From positions 1,922,001 through 1,986,000 of the forward strand of contig CAVWLB010000010.1 in NCBI GenBank assembly GCA_963755695.1: 64,000 nucleotides of DNA, read 5' to 3'. Shown one piece after another: positions 38,995 through 50,760 of this stretch. The stretch is from QHWT01 sp963755695. GTDB lineage: Bacteria; Acidobacteriota; Vicinamibacteria; Vicinamibacterales; 2-12-FULL-66-21. The position numbers and the translations under genes are program-made. The notes under the pieces were generated by a model. It did not search any database and was not told the origin of the DNA. It saw nothing but the letters and a program-made list of their open reading frames with translations. Position 1 is the first letter of the stretch. Each line of letters opens with the position of its first letter.

Positions 38995-41028
38995 ATGCCG
39001 CGCACAGCCCCGCCCGAATCATGGGGTCACTCCACAGTCCGCACCGCCTGCCCTCTCGATTGCCCTGATTCCTGCACGCTCGACGTCACCGTCGAGAACG
39101 GCCGCGTCTTGAAAATCGACGGCGGCGACGCGAACCCTTCACGCGTCATTTCATCTGCGCCAAGGTGCGCCGCTTCGGCGAGCGCGTCTACGGAGAGGAT
39201 CGGGTGCTCTATCCAGCGGTACGTCACGGCGCCAAGGGGCAGGGCACGTTCACACGCGTGAGCTGGGCCGAAGCGCTGGACTTGATCGCGCGGCGGATGA
39301 CGGAGATCCGCGATCAATTCGGCGCCGAAGCGATCCTGCCCTTCTGTTACGGCGGATCGAACGGCCTGCTCACACAGGACACCAACGACGCGGAACTGTT
39401 CCGGCGGTTCGGCACGTCGCGGCTCGCGCGGACGGTGTGCGCGGCGCCCACCGGCGCCGCGAATCTCGCGCTCTACGGCAAGATGGCCGGCGTCGCCTAC
39501 GCGGACTATCCCGCACGCGCGGCTGATCATTCTCTGGGGCGTCAATCCCGGCGCCTCGGGCATCCATCTCGTGCCATTTCTCAACGAGGCGCGGGCTGCG
39601 GCGCAAAGCTCGTGGTGATCGATCCGCGGCGAACGAGCCTCGCGAAGAAGGCGGTCCTGCACCTGCCGGTACACCCCGGCACCGACCTTCCCGTCGCGCT
39701 CGCGCTGCACCGGGTGCTCTTCGAGGAAGGTCACGCCGACCAGGCGTTCCTCGACGCGCACACGACCGGTGCCGATCGCCTGCGCGCGGCAGCCGAGCCC
39801 TGGACGATCGAGCGCGCCGCGAGAGAGGCGGGCATCGACGCCGCGGACCTGCGGCAGCTCGCCGATCTCTACGTCGAGTACGTCGCCGGCGCTCGTCCGG
39901 TGCGGCTGGGGCCTCGAGCGCAACCGCAACGGCGGCAACGCGGCCGCCGCCGTCCTGGCGCTGCCCGCGGTCGCCGGCAAGTTCGGCGTCCGCGGCGGCG
40001 GCTACTCGATGAGCAACTCGCTGGCATTCGGCTTACGCTCCGCATCCTGGATCGACACGCCGGAGCCGGCGACGCGGCTCGTCAACATGAACCATCTGGG
40101 CCGGGCGCTGCTCGACTACACCGATCCGCCGGTCAAGATGCTGTTCGTCTACAACTGCAATCCGCTGGCGACCATGCCGGATCAGAATCGCGTGCTCCAG
40201 GGGCTCCAGCGCGACGATCTCTTCACCGTCGTCTTCGAGCAGGTGTTCACCGACACCGCCCGCTACGCCGACGTCGTGCTGCCGGCGACGACGTTCCTCG
40301 AGCACTACGACATCGCGAAGGGCTACGGGCCGATCACCCTGCAGCTCGTCCGCCCGGTCATCGAGCCGCGCGGCGAGGCGCGCAGCAACGCGGACGTCTT
40401 CTCCGAGCTGGCCGAACGCCTGGGCGTCGGCGCCGCGGAAGAGGATACCGAGACGCTGATGCGGATCAGCGGGCCGGATGCCCGAGGCCATTGGAGCCGA
40501 GCTGCTCGAACGCGGGGTCGCGACGCCGCCGTACGACGGCAGCGCCGGTGCAGTTCGTCGACGTCTTCCCGCTGACGCCCGATCGCAAGGTCAACCTGTT
40601 CCCCGACGAAATGCGTCGGCGACGCGCCGCGCGGGCCTGTACGGCTACCAGGCGGATCCCGCGACCGAGCAGTTCCCGCTGGCGCTGATTTCTCCGGCGA
40701 CCGAGAAGACGATTTCGTCCACGCTCGGCGAGCTGCGCGAGCGCGCGGCGATGCTCCACATCCATCCAGCCGATGCCGCGGCCGCGCGGCATCGCGCAGA
40801 GCGACCCGGTCCGCGTGTTCAACGCGCTCGGCGAGCTGCACTGCCCGGCCAACCTGACCGCCGACATCCGCCAGGGCACGGTCGCGTTCTCAAAGGGCGT
40901 CTGGCGCACGGAACACCTACAACGGGTCAACGTCGAACGCGCTGGTGCCCGACACGCTGACCGATCTCGGCGGCGGCGCGTGCTTCAACGACGCCCGCGT
41001 CGAGGTGGCGCTGCTCGGCCGCCATTAG
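38995..41028 (+). CDS. Molybdopterin oxidoreductase (formate dehydrogenase/DMSO reductase family), frameshifted
   Basis: Cytoplasmic-type member (no Tat signal) of the bis-MGD enzyme family. The N-terminal TACPLDCPDSCTLDV and ICAKVRRF supply the CXXXCXXC...C ligands of one [4Fe-4S] cluster. Later parts are FCYGGSNGLLTQDT, ILWGVNPGASGIH, LVVIDPRRTSLAKKA, LFVYNCNPLATMPDQNRV and YADVVLPATTFLEHYDIAKGY; the C-terminal pterin-binding domain ends with GGGACFNDARVEVALLGRH. Frame changes near 39140, 39515, 39595, 39905, 40480, 40545, 40620, 40785 and 40905. The electron-acceptor partner is not in the window, and the substrate is unknown. Confidence 0.85.
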
Positions 41029-41042
41029 CTTCTTGAGAGACG

Positions 41043-41083
41043 CTGAAGGGCGCGTCTCAGACGCGCCCTTCAGTCTTTCTTTC
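41043..41083 (+). terminator. Strong rho-independent terminator
   Basis: CTGAAGGGCGCGTCT-C-AGACGCGCCCTTCAG (15 perfectly paired bases) followed by TCTTTCTTTC, 14 bases after the oxidoreductase stop. The core AGGGCGC...GCGCCCT also resembles the neighbouring REP-like family. Confidence 0.85.
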
Positions 41084-41086
41084 TAG

Positions 41087-41137
41087 ACAGGCGCCCTAGG
41101 ACTAATGCCCACGGCAGCTCTGAAGAGGTGCCCTGCA
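41087..41137. repeat. REP-like elements, one short and one full copy
   Basis: 41087-41100 carries AGGCGCCCTAG. 41117-41137 on the minus strand reads TGCAGGGCACCTCTTCAGAG, matching the elements at 18325 and 22079. It lies between convergent gene ends. Confidence 0.6.
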
Positions 41138-41187
41138 GACTTTTTCAATGACCTGTTGGTCGGAGAGTGCCGGGCGAAGCCCACGGA

Positions 41188-44100
41188 CTAATACGAAAAG
41201 AAAAAGATCAAATCCACTCCCGCGCGCTCGACGCGGCGCTGGGTGAGGCGGTTGGCGGCGCCGCTCGTTTCCGGCGCGACGGTCGTCTCGAGCCGCAGGA
41301 ACTGCGCGAGCTGGTATTCCAGCATGAACTCGGTGAAGCTGCGCTGGCCGAACTGCTGACGGAAGCGGACGAAGGCCTTGTCGCTCACCTGCTTGCCGAG
41401 CGTGACGCCGCCGGCGGTTCTCGCCGGTCTGCGGATCCGACGTGGTGATCTCGAAGAGGTCGACGTCGAGCGCTTTGCCAATCGAACGGCTCAGCGGCGA
41501 GGCGATGAAGCCGCTGGCGATGCCGCCGGCCGTCTCCGCGAGCGACGCGCGCTCGCCGGTGCCCAGCTCGTTGACCGAGCGATTGAAGACGATCAGCGAC
41601 AGGATGTCGGCTTCGTCGAGCGGCGGATTGCTGGTAAGCTGAGAGCTCCGGCGCTCGCGAGCGTGCCGGTGACGTGGATGCTGGCGGTGACGCCGGTGTT
41701 CGGGATCAGCCGCGTCGCGGTGATGTCGAGGTTGGGGTTGAGCTGGGGCAGTCCGAGGAACTGCACGGTGCCGCCGCGCACCAGCTCGAAGCGACGCCCC
41801 TGGAACTCGTAGAAGCCGCGAACGGTATCGGCCGTGCCGCGAAGCGTGATCGGCCCGTCCGGGTTCTTTTGGATCTCGCAGGTCCGCGCCGACGGTCGCG
41901 TTCACATTGCCGACCTGCATCGCGGTGGCGCCCCCCGGCCGGATGTCGTCACCGCGGATGACCAGGTTGTCCGGCGCGACGAGGTGGACATCGAGCGCGA
42001 GCGGGGACATTGGGCCGGTCTGCGCCGCTCCGGTTTCGGGTCCGGCGGCGTTCTCCTTCTCAGGAGACTCGGCCGCGCGCTCGCGACCCTTTTCGAGCGC
42101 CTCACGCGTCGCTTCCTCGACCCCCTTGCCGGTGGCCGTCGACTCCTGCGCGGAGACGACGTCGGGCAGCGCTTCTTCCGAATATGGCCTGGCAAACTGC
42201 AGCAGGATCTGGTCGATCTCCAGCCTCGCCTGGTCCATGCGGATTTCGCCTTCGAGCCTCGGCTTGCGCAGCTCGCCGGTCAGCTTCAGATGCGTCTCCG
42301 ACGTGCACGTCGCCAAGCTCGTTGTCGATCAACTTGAAGTTGTCGCTCTCGATCGACACGTTCACCGCGCCGGCCTTGCGCTGGTGAATGGCGAGATCGC
42401 CCGCGATCGTCAGCGGATTGCCGTGCTGATCAAGGACTTGAAAACGCGGGATGTGAATGTGCTCGGGCTGCAGCTCGATGCGCGTGGTCATGCCGGTGAA
42501 CTTGGTCCCGGCCGGGACGACCGCGAAACCGCCGTTCTCCAACTCGACAAATCCGCCAAGGTGCGGATCCTCGCCCGATCCGGTGATCCGAACGTCGGCC
42601 TGCAGCGTGCCGGTGACGTTGGTGAGCTGGTTGGTGAAGCCCTGGAGCGATGCCGAGATCGATCCGCGAGGACTGGACGCGGACATCCAACTGATCGCCG
42701 GCGGTCGGCTCGATGTGCCCGCTGACCCCCGGGGGGTTCGGGCGCAACGCGCTCATCGGAATCGTACCCTTCGCGGTGAGCTCGACGCCGGGCCCCTGCA
42801 GCAGCCGCGCGTCGAGCACGATCCGGTCGTTGCCGTAATTGGCATCCACGGTGAGCGACTGATACTTGAAACTCTGGAAGCCTCCGCTTGCCACTTCGAC
42901 GTGTCCGTCGACTACCGGTGTCTTGGCGGTCCCGGTAATCTTTGCGTTCGCGTTGAGTGTCCCGCTGAACCCACGATTCTGCAGCAGCAGCTTGTCGAGC
43001 TGGGAGAGATCGACGTTCTTTGCGTTGACCTCGATGGTGCCAGGCGTCGTGTTCTCCCCGAGCGGAAATGTGCCAGCGACCTCGAGTGACTGGTTTCCAC
43101 TGACGATCCGCACGCCTTCCAGATCGACCTTGTTATTGCCGTACTGCACGGTGGCGGAGCTGCCAGGAGCGATCCTCCACTCGATTCCCTGGGTCCGGAG
43201 CGAAAGGTTGGGCAGGTGAATCTCCTGATGATCCGGGTGCAGGATGACGCTGCCGCCGGCATCGAGCTCGCGCGTGCCGGGGTTGTTCTGGCCTGCCGCC
43301 TTTTCGGCCTCCTCACCGGAAGGCGCCTCCGCCGCGTGCGTCTGAAAATCGATTCGTTGATCGGCGTACTTGGCCGTAGCTTTGAAATCGTTGATCTGCA
43401 TGCCGCCGGCCTTGATGAACGTCGCGGTCGTGTCGGCCTGCACGCTTGCCCGTGCGAATTCGAGATTGGGGACGGTTGCGTTGAACTTGCTGTCGAGATC
43501 GAGCGCCGTATTGTCCTGATAGCTGATATTCGACCCGTCGAACATGCCGGACACAGTCAGCGATGATTCGTTGCCCGTCAGCGTTCCATCGATGACGGCG
43601 GATCCGCCAATCGGCTGATCCGCCAGCTTGCCGATCGCTGCCAGATCTGGAGCGCCGACATGGAACTTCAGGTTGGTGCTGCCGGTGTCATCGAGCGCAA
43701 TCGGGCCCGACGCCTGCACATCGAGGTTGGCTCCCTTGATCGTCGCCTGTCGCAGCTCGCCGCGCCGGTCCGTGTACCGGCCCTCGATATCGGCGGTCGT
43801 GAGCTGCAGGTCGGCGATCGTGGTATTTGCCAGCGTGACCCGCCCGTCGGCGGTAATCGCGTCAGGCGTGATTGGCGCCGACATGTCGCGGATGCCGAAT
43901 GCCGCGTCGATGGTGGCGTTGACCTGTCCCTTGTATCTCGGGTTGTTCGCGATTCGGGCCGGATCAAAATCCTGAAGCGACCCGTTGGCCCGTCCCCGCA
44001 CCTCGCCGTTCGACACGTGGGCCTCGACGGCGAGTCTCGGGACGTTGCCGCCCATCACTTCCGTATCGGTGATGGTCGTGTTGCCATCGAGGGTCATCGT

Positions 44101-45871
44101 GTCAACGGCAGTACCGTGACCTTTGACATCGAAGTCGGCATTGATGCGGCTGTCGTACTCCGGCTTGTCCAGCGCCGGGATATCGAACGTTTGCCCGAGG
44201 GCTTGCAGGTTCACGTTGCGGACGCCACCGCGCGCGGCATAGCGGGCATCGAGCGGACGCCGCGGACCGGTAACGATGGCGAAGTCGGCCGTCGTGCCGC
44301 CCACGATCGTGGCGCCGGTGACGGAGGACTGCTCCAGCGTGGCGCTGCCATCGAGCGTGGTGGTGGCCTTTGCCACCCTGCCCTTTACGTGATACGACCG
44401 CGCGTTGAGATCGGTCGTCGCGCGCGGCGCGCTGAGCGTCGGTGGAAGCGCCGCGAGGTTCACCTGCGAGGCGCTCCCGGCCAGATCGAACTGCAGCGGG
44501 TCCCTGGCACTCGCGGGAGCGACGATGGATCCCTTGGCAGTCGCGTTCGCGCCGTAGGCTGCCGCACGCCCATCGACCCCGATGTGACGGCCGGCGATGT
44601 TCCCCCGCAGGCGCACATCGCTCGCGCGATAGCCGGCCGCAACGATGCGCGGCACGTCGACGGCGAAGGTACCGCGGACCCGATCGAGCGCGGGCGCATT
44701 CGCGGGTGCCGTGGCCATCTTCACATCGAGCGTGGCGTGCCCGGTGATGTCGCTCTTCTGCTTTTGATCCTTGAGCAGCGGCGCAAGATTCAATTTGGCG
44801 ACGTTGACGTCGCCGCGCGCGGCGAAGTCCGGCGCCTTCACGTCCGTGGTCATCGTGGCCTTGACGGTGCCGGCCTCCGACCGGGCGTCGAGCGTCAGCT
44901 TGAGATTGTCCTGGGGACCCGCGGCCCTCACCTCGATGGACGGGTGAAGGTTGTAGCCGCGGACGGAGGGGAGCACGCCGGCAAACTCGGGCAAGGACAC
45001 GTTCGGCGCCGAGACGGTCAGCCGCAGCGATGGATTCTGCAGGTAGTTCTCGACCTCACCGTCGATGGTGACGCTCGTTTGCGAAGTTCGCAGCGAGAGC
45101 TTCTCGATGTTCAGGTTGTCGTCGCGGGTTCCGACACGCCCGGTGAGCTCGGTCACAGTGAGGTCTGGTGCCTTGCCGGCAAATGAAACCGATTCAGCGT
45201 CAGGCTGTAGTGCACCGGCGCGTATTCGAACCCGGCCTTGACGTTCAGGCCGTCCACACCGACTCGGCAGTCGATAGGCCTCGGACGGCGCCTTGTCGTC
45301 GATCACCGCACGGCCATCGAGAATCTCGATATCCGGCATCGACAAGGGCTTCCCTGGCCCCTGCCGATCCGCCTCCTGCTCCTGGCGCTTCACCAGGTTC
45401 GCGACGTTCCAGCCGCTCGCGTCGTGGCGGAGCAGGATGAACGGCTGATCGAGCCGGATCTGCCGTACCGTCATGCCGCTCGAGACGAGCTCGGCGAAAT
45501 CTGTACTTGACCTCCAGCCGCTTCAACGTGACGACGTGCTCGCCGTTGACGTCGATGGCGACGTCGCCGAGCTCCACGCCGTAGAAGAGGTTGCCCCCGA
45601 GGCTGCCGATCGACAGATTGCCGTTGACGTACTGTTTCGATTCCCGAATCACGAAACGCCGCAGCCAGTCTCGGAACCACGGCGTCTGTGAGGCGATCAG
45701 CGCCAGCGCGACGATGCCGATGAGCAGCGTGCCGACGAAGGCGACGATCTGCAGGGTGCGGCGCACGTATCGTTTCGCTGGTGAGGCTCGTCGCTGAAGC
45801 ATGCTGTCGAACTGCCGGTTACCGCTCGCTGCAGCCCTGAACGATGGCGCCAGTGAGACCGGCTCTTTCAA
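41188..45871 (-). CDS. tamB: TamB/AsmA-like translocation and assembly protein, frameshifted at both ends
   Basis: Very long periplasm-spanning beta protein (about 1550 aa) of the TamB (DUF490) family, which carries phospholipid or helps barrel assembly between inner and outer membranes. The N-terminal anchor is YVRRTLQIVAFVGTLLIGIV, followed by SIGSLGGNLFYGVELGDVAI. The long middle is repetitive beta-taco sequence (42430-45240 is clean). The C-terminal signature region, SFTEFMLEYQLAQFLRLETT and VDLIFFFSY, is present. Frame changes near 45500, 45250, 42680, 42310, 41890, 41640 and 41425. The start is TTG 45871 or ATG 45802. Directly downstream of the BamA-like gene, the usual tamA-tamB order. 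Confidence 0.85.
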
Positions 45872-45875
45872 CCAT

Positions 45876-47836
45876 TCAGAACGCCTGTCCGATGGAGAAG
45901 TGGAAGCGGATCCGCCGCGCCTGTTCCTTGCCGTTCACGAGCAGGCCGGGGATCGGATTCAGCTGGTAGCCGACGTCGACGCGAATCGGGCCGATCGGGC
46001 GTGTTGTAGCGCAGGCCCGGTCCGATGTCGTACCGCAGGTCGTTGAGATTGAAGTCCCACGCGTTGGTCCACACGTTGCCGGCGTCGACGAACGCGACCG
46101 CGCTCAGGTTGCCCCATACCGGCACCCGCAGCTCGCCGAGCTTTCGAACAGCGTGTGGCCGCCGACCGGATTTCCCTCCGGAGTCAGCGGGCTCACCTCG
46201 AATCGTCCCCAGCCGCGCAGGCTGGACGCGCCGCCGAGGAAGTAGCGCTTGAAGAACGGGACGTTGACGTCCTGATTACCCGATGGCGCGAATCGAGCCG
46301 CCGCGCGCCCGGACCGCGATGAGCGCACGCGGTCCGAGCGCGAGGTAGCCGCGGCCTTCGAGGATTGTTTCCGAGTAGTTGTAGTTGCCGCCGCAACCAG
46401 TCGCCCGCCTTCTCGAGGTGCGCGCTCGACAATATAACCGGTCTTCGCGACCAGCTGGGTTTCCGCCGTGCTGCGGCGGAGATCGAACGTCGAGCGACGA
46501 GAGCAGTCCCTTGCCAGCGCCGGTTTCCGGGTTGAGGCCTAGAGCGATGAGCGTATCCCTGAACGTCGGATCGTCCAGACGCTTCCTGGGTGACGACGAT
46601 AGCTCTCGATACTGGTTCGTGTAGGTGAACGAGAGCGTCGTCGTTGCCGGGCGCTGCGAATAGGGCCCGGGTCGGGCAAGCGGCCGCTCGATGGTCACGC
46701 TTCCGCCGTGCGTGTCCAGCATGTAGGCCGGCTCGTCGTTGTGCCACGACTGTCCGCTGACGGTCAGGCCGTAGCGCGGGGCCGGAAGACGCGGGCTGCT
46801 TGAAGTTGAGGCGAACGCCGCGATCGAGCGCGCGAGGCCTGGCCGATCGAGCTGCATCGTGCGCGCGCCGCCGAAGAAGTTCACGTGCCGCCAGTCGATC
46901 TTGGCGCGCGCCTGTTCCTCGCTGCCGTAGCCGACGCCGAAGTTCACCTTGCGGTGCTTGCCCTCGGTCACCGTGATCTTCGTCGGCACGATCTCGGGCT
47001 GCTGCCCTTCGGGCACGTCCGGCTCGATGTTCGCGAACTGAAAGGTCTCGAGCCCATAGAGCTTGCGCTGGCTCTCCTCAATCTGGCTGAGCCGGTAGCG
47101 CCAGCCCGGCCGGAACGTGAGCTGCCGCAGGACGACGGCGTCGCTGACGCTGGTGTTGCCGACGATGTCGATCGGTCCGTACCGCGCCAGCGTGCCCGGC
47201 GTCGCCGTCGATCGTGAGGATGCGCGAGTGGTCGTTGCCGCCGGCGCGCTCGGTCAGCCGAACCGAAGCGTACGGGTAGCCGTGATCCTTCACCTCGTCG
47301 AGCGCGCGTTTCGCGCGTGGCCTGCGCGAGCGCTCGATCGAGCGGCGCCCGGTCTTGCAGCGGGAGCTCGATCCTTCAGCTCGGTCAAGTGCTTCGGCGG
47401 CAGGACCTCGAAACCCTTGTACTCGATCGCTTCGACGAGGATCGGCTGCCCTTCGTCGATGTTGACCGTAATGTCGACGGCGTCCTGCTTGTGGTTCAGC
47501 TTGACGTCGAATGAGGTGACCTTCGCGTCCGGATACCCGCGGTCGCGGTAGAACGCCGACGATCCGCTTCAGATCGGCGTCGAACTGCTCGCCGCGTGAA
47601 GTAATGCTTGGCGCCCCAGGGCAGCTTCGAGCTCTGCGTGGTGGCGAGCACGGACTGCGGAGCTGCCCAGCCTTGACCGCCTTGACGCCAGTGAACTTGA
47701 GCTGCGTTGACCCGGATAGCGCCTCGCTCCGCTTCGATCACAGCCGCCGGCAGCCGAGCAGAACGCAAACGATGGCAAGGAGCAGGCAAAGCCGCGGCAA
47801 GAGATGGCGTAGAGCGAGTGCGAAAGAGACTTGCAC
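45876..47836 (-). CDS. BamA/TamA-like outer membrane assembly protein, heavily frameshifted
   Basis: Omp85-family barrel with N-terminal POTRA domains. The N-terminus (GTG 47836 assumed) has a hydrophobic signal RLCLLLAIVCVLLGC that may be a lipobox. POTRA segments follow: KAVKAGQLRSV, FYRDRGYPDAKVTSF, DEGQPILVEAIEYKGFEVL, VKDHGYPYASVRLTE. Barrel segments are KVNFGVGYGSEEQARAKI, NFFGGARTMQL, YFLGGASSLRGWGRFEVSP (the conserved Omp85 RGW/F loop) and the final strand IRFHFSIGQAF with a terminal Phe. Frame changes occur about every 150-250 bases. It precedes tamB, so TamA is the likeliest role. Confidence 0.8.
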
Positions 47837-47887
47837 GTGATGGCTTGCAAACACATCACGTGCCAAGTCCGAGCGTCGTGACGTCGC

Positions 47888-48076
47888 TACTCCCGGGTGA
47901 TTTCGGGCTTTCCGCCGGAAACCGACAGCATGATCCCGAGCCCGACCGCGATGACCAGGCCGATGACGACCCAGGCAGCGGACACGTGGCGGAGAACACC
48001 GCCGTACCACAGCGCCAGCGAGGGCGCCGATCAGCAGGATGAAGTACCCGATCAGATACATGTTGATGAAACGCAT
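47888..48076 (-). CDS. Small two-helix membrane protein, frameshifted
   Basis: About 62 aa after correcting one indel near 48018: MRFINMYLIGYFILLIGAL, then ALWYGGVLRHVSAAWVVIGL and VIAVGLGIMLSVSGGKPEIT. The two hydrophobic helices and short polar tails suggest a small inner-membrane protein; no family recognised. The GAAGACGG repeat array lies directly upstream of its start region. Confidence 0.55.
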
Positions 48077-48090
48077 GGCGACCTCACGCA

Positions 48091-48175
48091 GAAAGACGGA
48101 AGACGGCAGGCCGAAGGAAGCGAAAACGCTGCCTTCGCCTTCCGCTTCCGCCTTGAAGGTCTTCCGCTTTCCGGC
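48091..48175. repeat. Inverted array of GAAGACGG/CTTCCG-type repeats
   Basis: The left half AAAGACGGAAGACGGCAGG and on is answered by a right half CTTCGCCTTCCGCTTCCG, then GGTCTTCCGCTTTCC. It lies nine bases from the OmpA-family stop and 14 from the start of the small membrane gene. Same architecture as the other arrays in the window but a different unit. Confidence 0.75.
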
Positions 48176-48183
48176 GCGGTTGA

Positions 48184-49982
48184 CTACCGCGTGAGGCGAA
48201 CGACCAGCGCGGCGCGGCGGTTGAGGCGGCGCGTCTCTTCGCGCGCGTTGTCGTACTTCGGCCGCTCTTCGCCGTAGCTCACCGTGCGCAGCCGCTCGGC
48301 GCTGATGCCGCGGCTCGTCGAGGTAGTCGCGGACCGCGGTGGCGCGGCGCTCGCCGAGCGCGAGGTTGTACTCGGCCGTGCCGATGTTGCAGGTGTGGCC
48401 TTCGATCTCGATCGCGCAGGTCGGGGTTCTCCTGCAGCGTGCGCACCGCTTCGTCGAGCGCGCGCGTCGCTTCCGGCCGCAGGCTGTAGCGGTCGAAGTC
48501 GAAGTGCACGTCCTCGAAGACGAACTCGCTTCGACCGCGGGCCGTGACGACCTGGATGTTGACCGTATCGCTCGCGGTCTTGCCGTCGGTCGGGCAGGTC
48601 ACCGTGACGGTGACCGGCACCGGCCCTTCCTGGTTCGGCGCCGTCCACGGCGTCTGCTGGCCGCGCGCGTTGGTGAACGTCCCGGCGGGCGCGGTCCACG
48701 TCGTAGGTCACCGCGCAGCTCGTGGAGTCGGTGGCGACGGCGGTGACCGTCGACGTCTTGCCGATTTCCACCGTGCACGGATTGCACGTGCGCCTTGACC
48801 GACAGATCGTGCGCGAGGCGGCGGCGGCTGGCGCCGGTGGCGGTGGCGGCGGCGGCGGCACGTAGATGCGCACGCCAGGGTGATAGCCGATGCGGCCGAC
48901 GATATCCATCTTGTCGCCCGCGCCGTTGGTGTACTGGCTCAGGAAGTTGTCGCGCGTGTCCATGTTCAGGCGCCACGTCCAGCCCGCGCCGGCGAAGAAG
49001 CCGTTGGGCTGCTGCCACGTCAGACCGAGGTTCAGGTTCACCGGGTGACTTGACCTCGGAGATGAAGCCGACCGGGAGAAACGATCCGTCGGTCGGCCGA
49101 GCAGCGTTCTGCTTCGTCTCGAGCGAGCTGTTCGAGTAGGCCTCTCCCGTCGAGCTCCGCCGTGAACGCGCAGCGACTTGCGCGACGGGAAGCCGGCGCC
49201 GAAGCCCCAGCGGAAGCCGTTGGTCGTCTTCGACTTCGTCGGGGTTGCCCGCGGACGATGAATCCGCCGTAACCGGAAAATTCGACGCGCTCGTTGATTT
49301 CCTTGCTGACAATCGCGTCGATTGCGAAGTCGGCCTTGCCGGTGCTGGCGCCTTTGTCAGTGTCGCCGGTCGGCAGCTTGATCATGCCGCGCACCGCGAA
49401 CGCCGCCGGGCTGCTGCTGCCACTGCGACGCCAGATTCAACTTGGCGCCGACCCACAGGTCGCCGAGGTTGTTGCCGCTCCACGCGTCGTTGCGCCAGCG
49501 GATTCTGCGGCACGACGCCGCCAGCCTGCGGGAAGCGACGAGAGGAACAGCGGCCGGATGTCGCGGTCGATGCGATTCACGAGCACCCAGGAGCCGAAGA
49601 TCTCCGCGTGGTCGCCGACGCCGTAACCGAAGGTCAGCGGCCAGTTCGATACGTCGGTGAATCCCTGGTTGTCGTCGAAATTGACGCGATAGGCGCTGAT
49701 CGACCATTTCTTCCGCGGCAGCACTTCGCCGGTCGGCACATACCAGAGGCCCGTGTCGCCCATGAAGGTCGTCGTCGCCGGTCGCGTATGCACCTCGGTC
49801 GTCGCTCGCCGGGCGTGGTCTGCGGCTGCGTCGTCGCCTGCGACGTGGTGCCCGTCGTCGCCGGAGTCTGGGACGAGGACTGGCCCGGGGACGACTGGTC
49901 GCCCGGCGTCGACGTCTGGGCCGCAGCACGCCGGCGACGGCCAGCGTCAACGCCACGGCGATCACTCACGCGATTTCACCAT
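48184..49982 (-). CDS. OmpA-family outer membrane protein, heavily frameshifted
   Basis: N-terminal signal VIAVALTLAVAGVL and a Ser/Thr/Pro/Gln linker, then a beta-barrel-like region (DTGLWYVPTGEVLPRKKWSI, SNWPLTFGYGVGDHAEIFGS, FAGAGWTWRLNM), a run of eight prolines, an Ig-like module with CNPCTVEIGKTSTVTA, and a C-terminal OmpA domain (FDFDRYSLRPEATRALDEAV, EGHTCNIGTAEYNLALGERR, LRTVSYGEERPKYDN, NRRAALVVRLTR) that binds peptidoglycan. ATG 49982 has GGAGG nine bases upstream. Frame changes near 49970, 49790, 49550, 49390, 49200, 49040, 48800, 48680, 48530, 48420 and 48310. Links outer membrane to cell wall. Confidence 0.8.
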
Positions 49983-50071
49983 ACGCACATGCCTCCGTAA
50001 CTACACTTCCGGGCCCGGACGCCCGTCCGCGCGGGCGTCGCTACTCGCCGATCGCGTCTGCTCGGCTGTGT

Positions 50072-50310
50072 CTATTGTATCGGCATCGTCTCGACAAGTC
50101 GGCCACGTCCGCCGCGGCTAATCTGGCCGCCCTTGCGGCCGGCGCTGACCGGGCTTCCTCGGACGTCCACTCGTGGGCGGTCCCCTTCTGGTGGGCGGCC
50201 CGGCCGCCCTTGCTGGCGATTTCGCGCTGTTTCTCGGGGGACATCGAGGCGAAGCCGCGGCGTTCCTTGCGTTCTGCGTTGATCATCGGACGATCCTTTA
50301 CATCAGTCAT
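50072..50310 (-). CDS. KGG-repeat stress-type protein, frameshifted
   Basis: About 79 aa. RRGFASMSPEKQREIASKGG and AAHQKGTAHEWTSEEA are the hydrophilic KGG motifs of general stress proteins (GsiB/YciG type). After an indel near 50150, the second repeat continues AGRKGGQISRGGRGRLVETM and stops at 50072, rather than at 50041 as in the uncorrected frame. Its ATG overlaps the stop of the upstream Pro-rich gene (ATGA). Confidence 0.72.
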
Positions 50311-50498
50311 GGCGTTACTCCCGTAACAGTCCCGCCGTCCGCCCGCGACACCACGTAGGGTACCGTGGTGGGTTCCGCCGGCGGGTCCTGGACGGGCGCA
50401 GGTTTCGGTTCATCTGGCGGCGTCTCGGGTACATCGACCGGATCGTCGGGCGGACGACGCTCATTGTCCGTTTCAGTACCCTTGTGACTCGTCGGCAC
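50307..50498 (-). CDS. Small Pro-rich hydrophilic protein, 63 aa
   Basis: GTG 50498 start. Composition is dominated by Pro, Glu, Asp and Thr (PPDDPVDVPETPPDEPKPAP) with a C-terminal VPYVVSRADGGTVTG. No family recognised. Four-base overlap with the KGG-protein start makes a two-gene unit. The overlap and intact frame are the main support. Confidence 0.5.
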   Translation of the reverse strand: MPTSHKGTETDNERRPPDDPVDVPETPPDEPKPAPVQDPPAEPTTVPYVVSRADGGTVTGVTP

Positions 50499-50760
50499 AA
50501 TCTTCTACCGCCGGGCTGCCCTATCAAACCCTATGCCAGAGTTAGGCGCGTTTATCGTCGTTCGAACCTCTGCAACTGGCTGAAAAACGCAGACGTCACA
50601 CAAGCTGCGTCAACCACGCACTCGAGCCTGGAGCAAATCGCTACACGACTCATGCTTCCTAATACATGAGGTAATTGGCCGCCAGAATCAATTGACTCAA
50701 CAGGTGATTGCGGAAATCGAGTAATTTCGCAGATGCATGAATAGCCGATAGGATGATTGA
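50499..50760. other. AT-richer intergenic region, divergent promoters
   Basis: Upstream of the Pro-rich gene (minus) and yggX (plus). AT-rich compared with the rest, consistent with promoters, but no clear -35/-10 pair or tRNA-like fold. A TTCGAAC string near 50570 is not flanked by pairing arms. Confidence 0.4.

Noticed and set aside
43660..45186. 508-aa plus-strand open frame
   Set aside because: Antisense to the clean middle part of tamB; low-complexity reversed composition.
47700..47760. In-frame TGA after LLGCRRL near the BamA-like N-terminus as a second selenocysteine codon
   Set aside because: No hairpin follows at the right distance, the residue is not in a redox-like motif, and frameshifts surround it, so an indel is the simpler explanation.
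50560..50600. tRNA-like T-loop string TTCGAAC
   Set aside because: Neither strand has pairing arms for a T stem, acceptor stem or anticodon arm around it.
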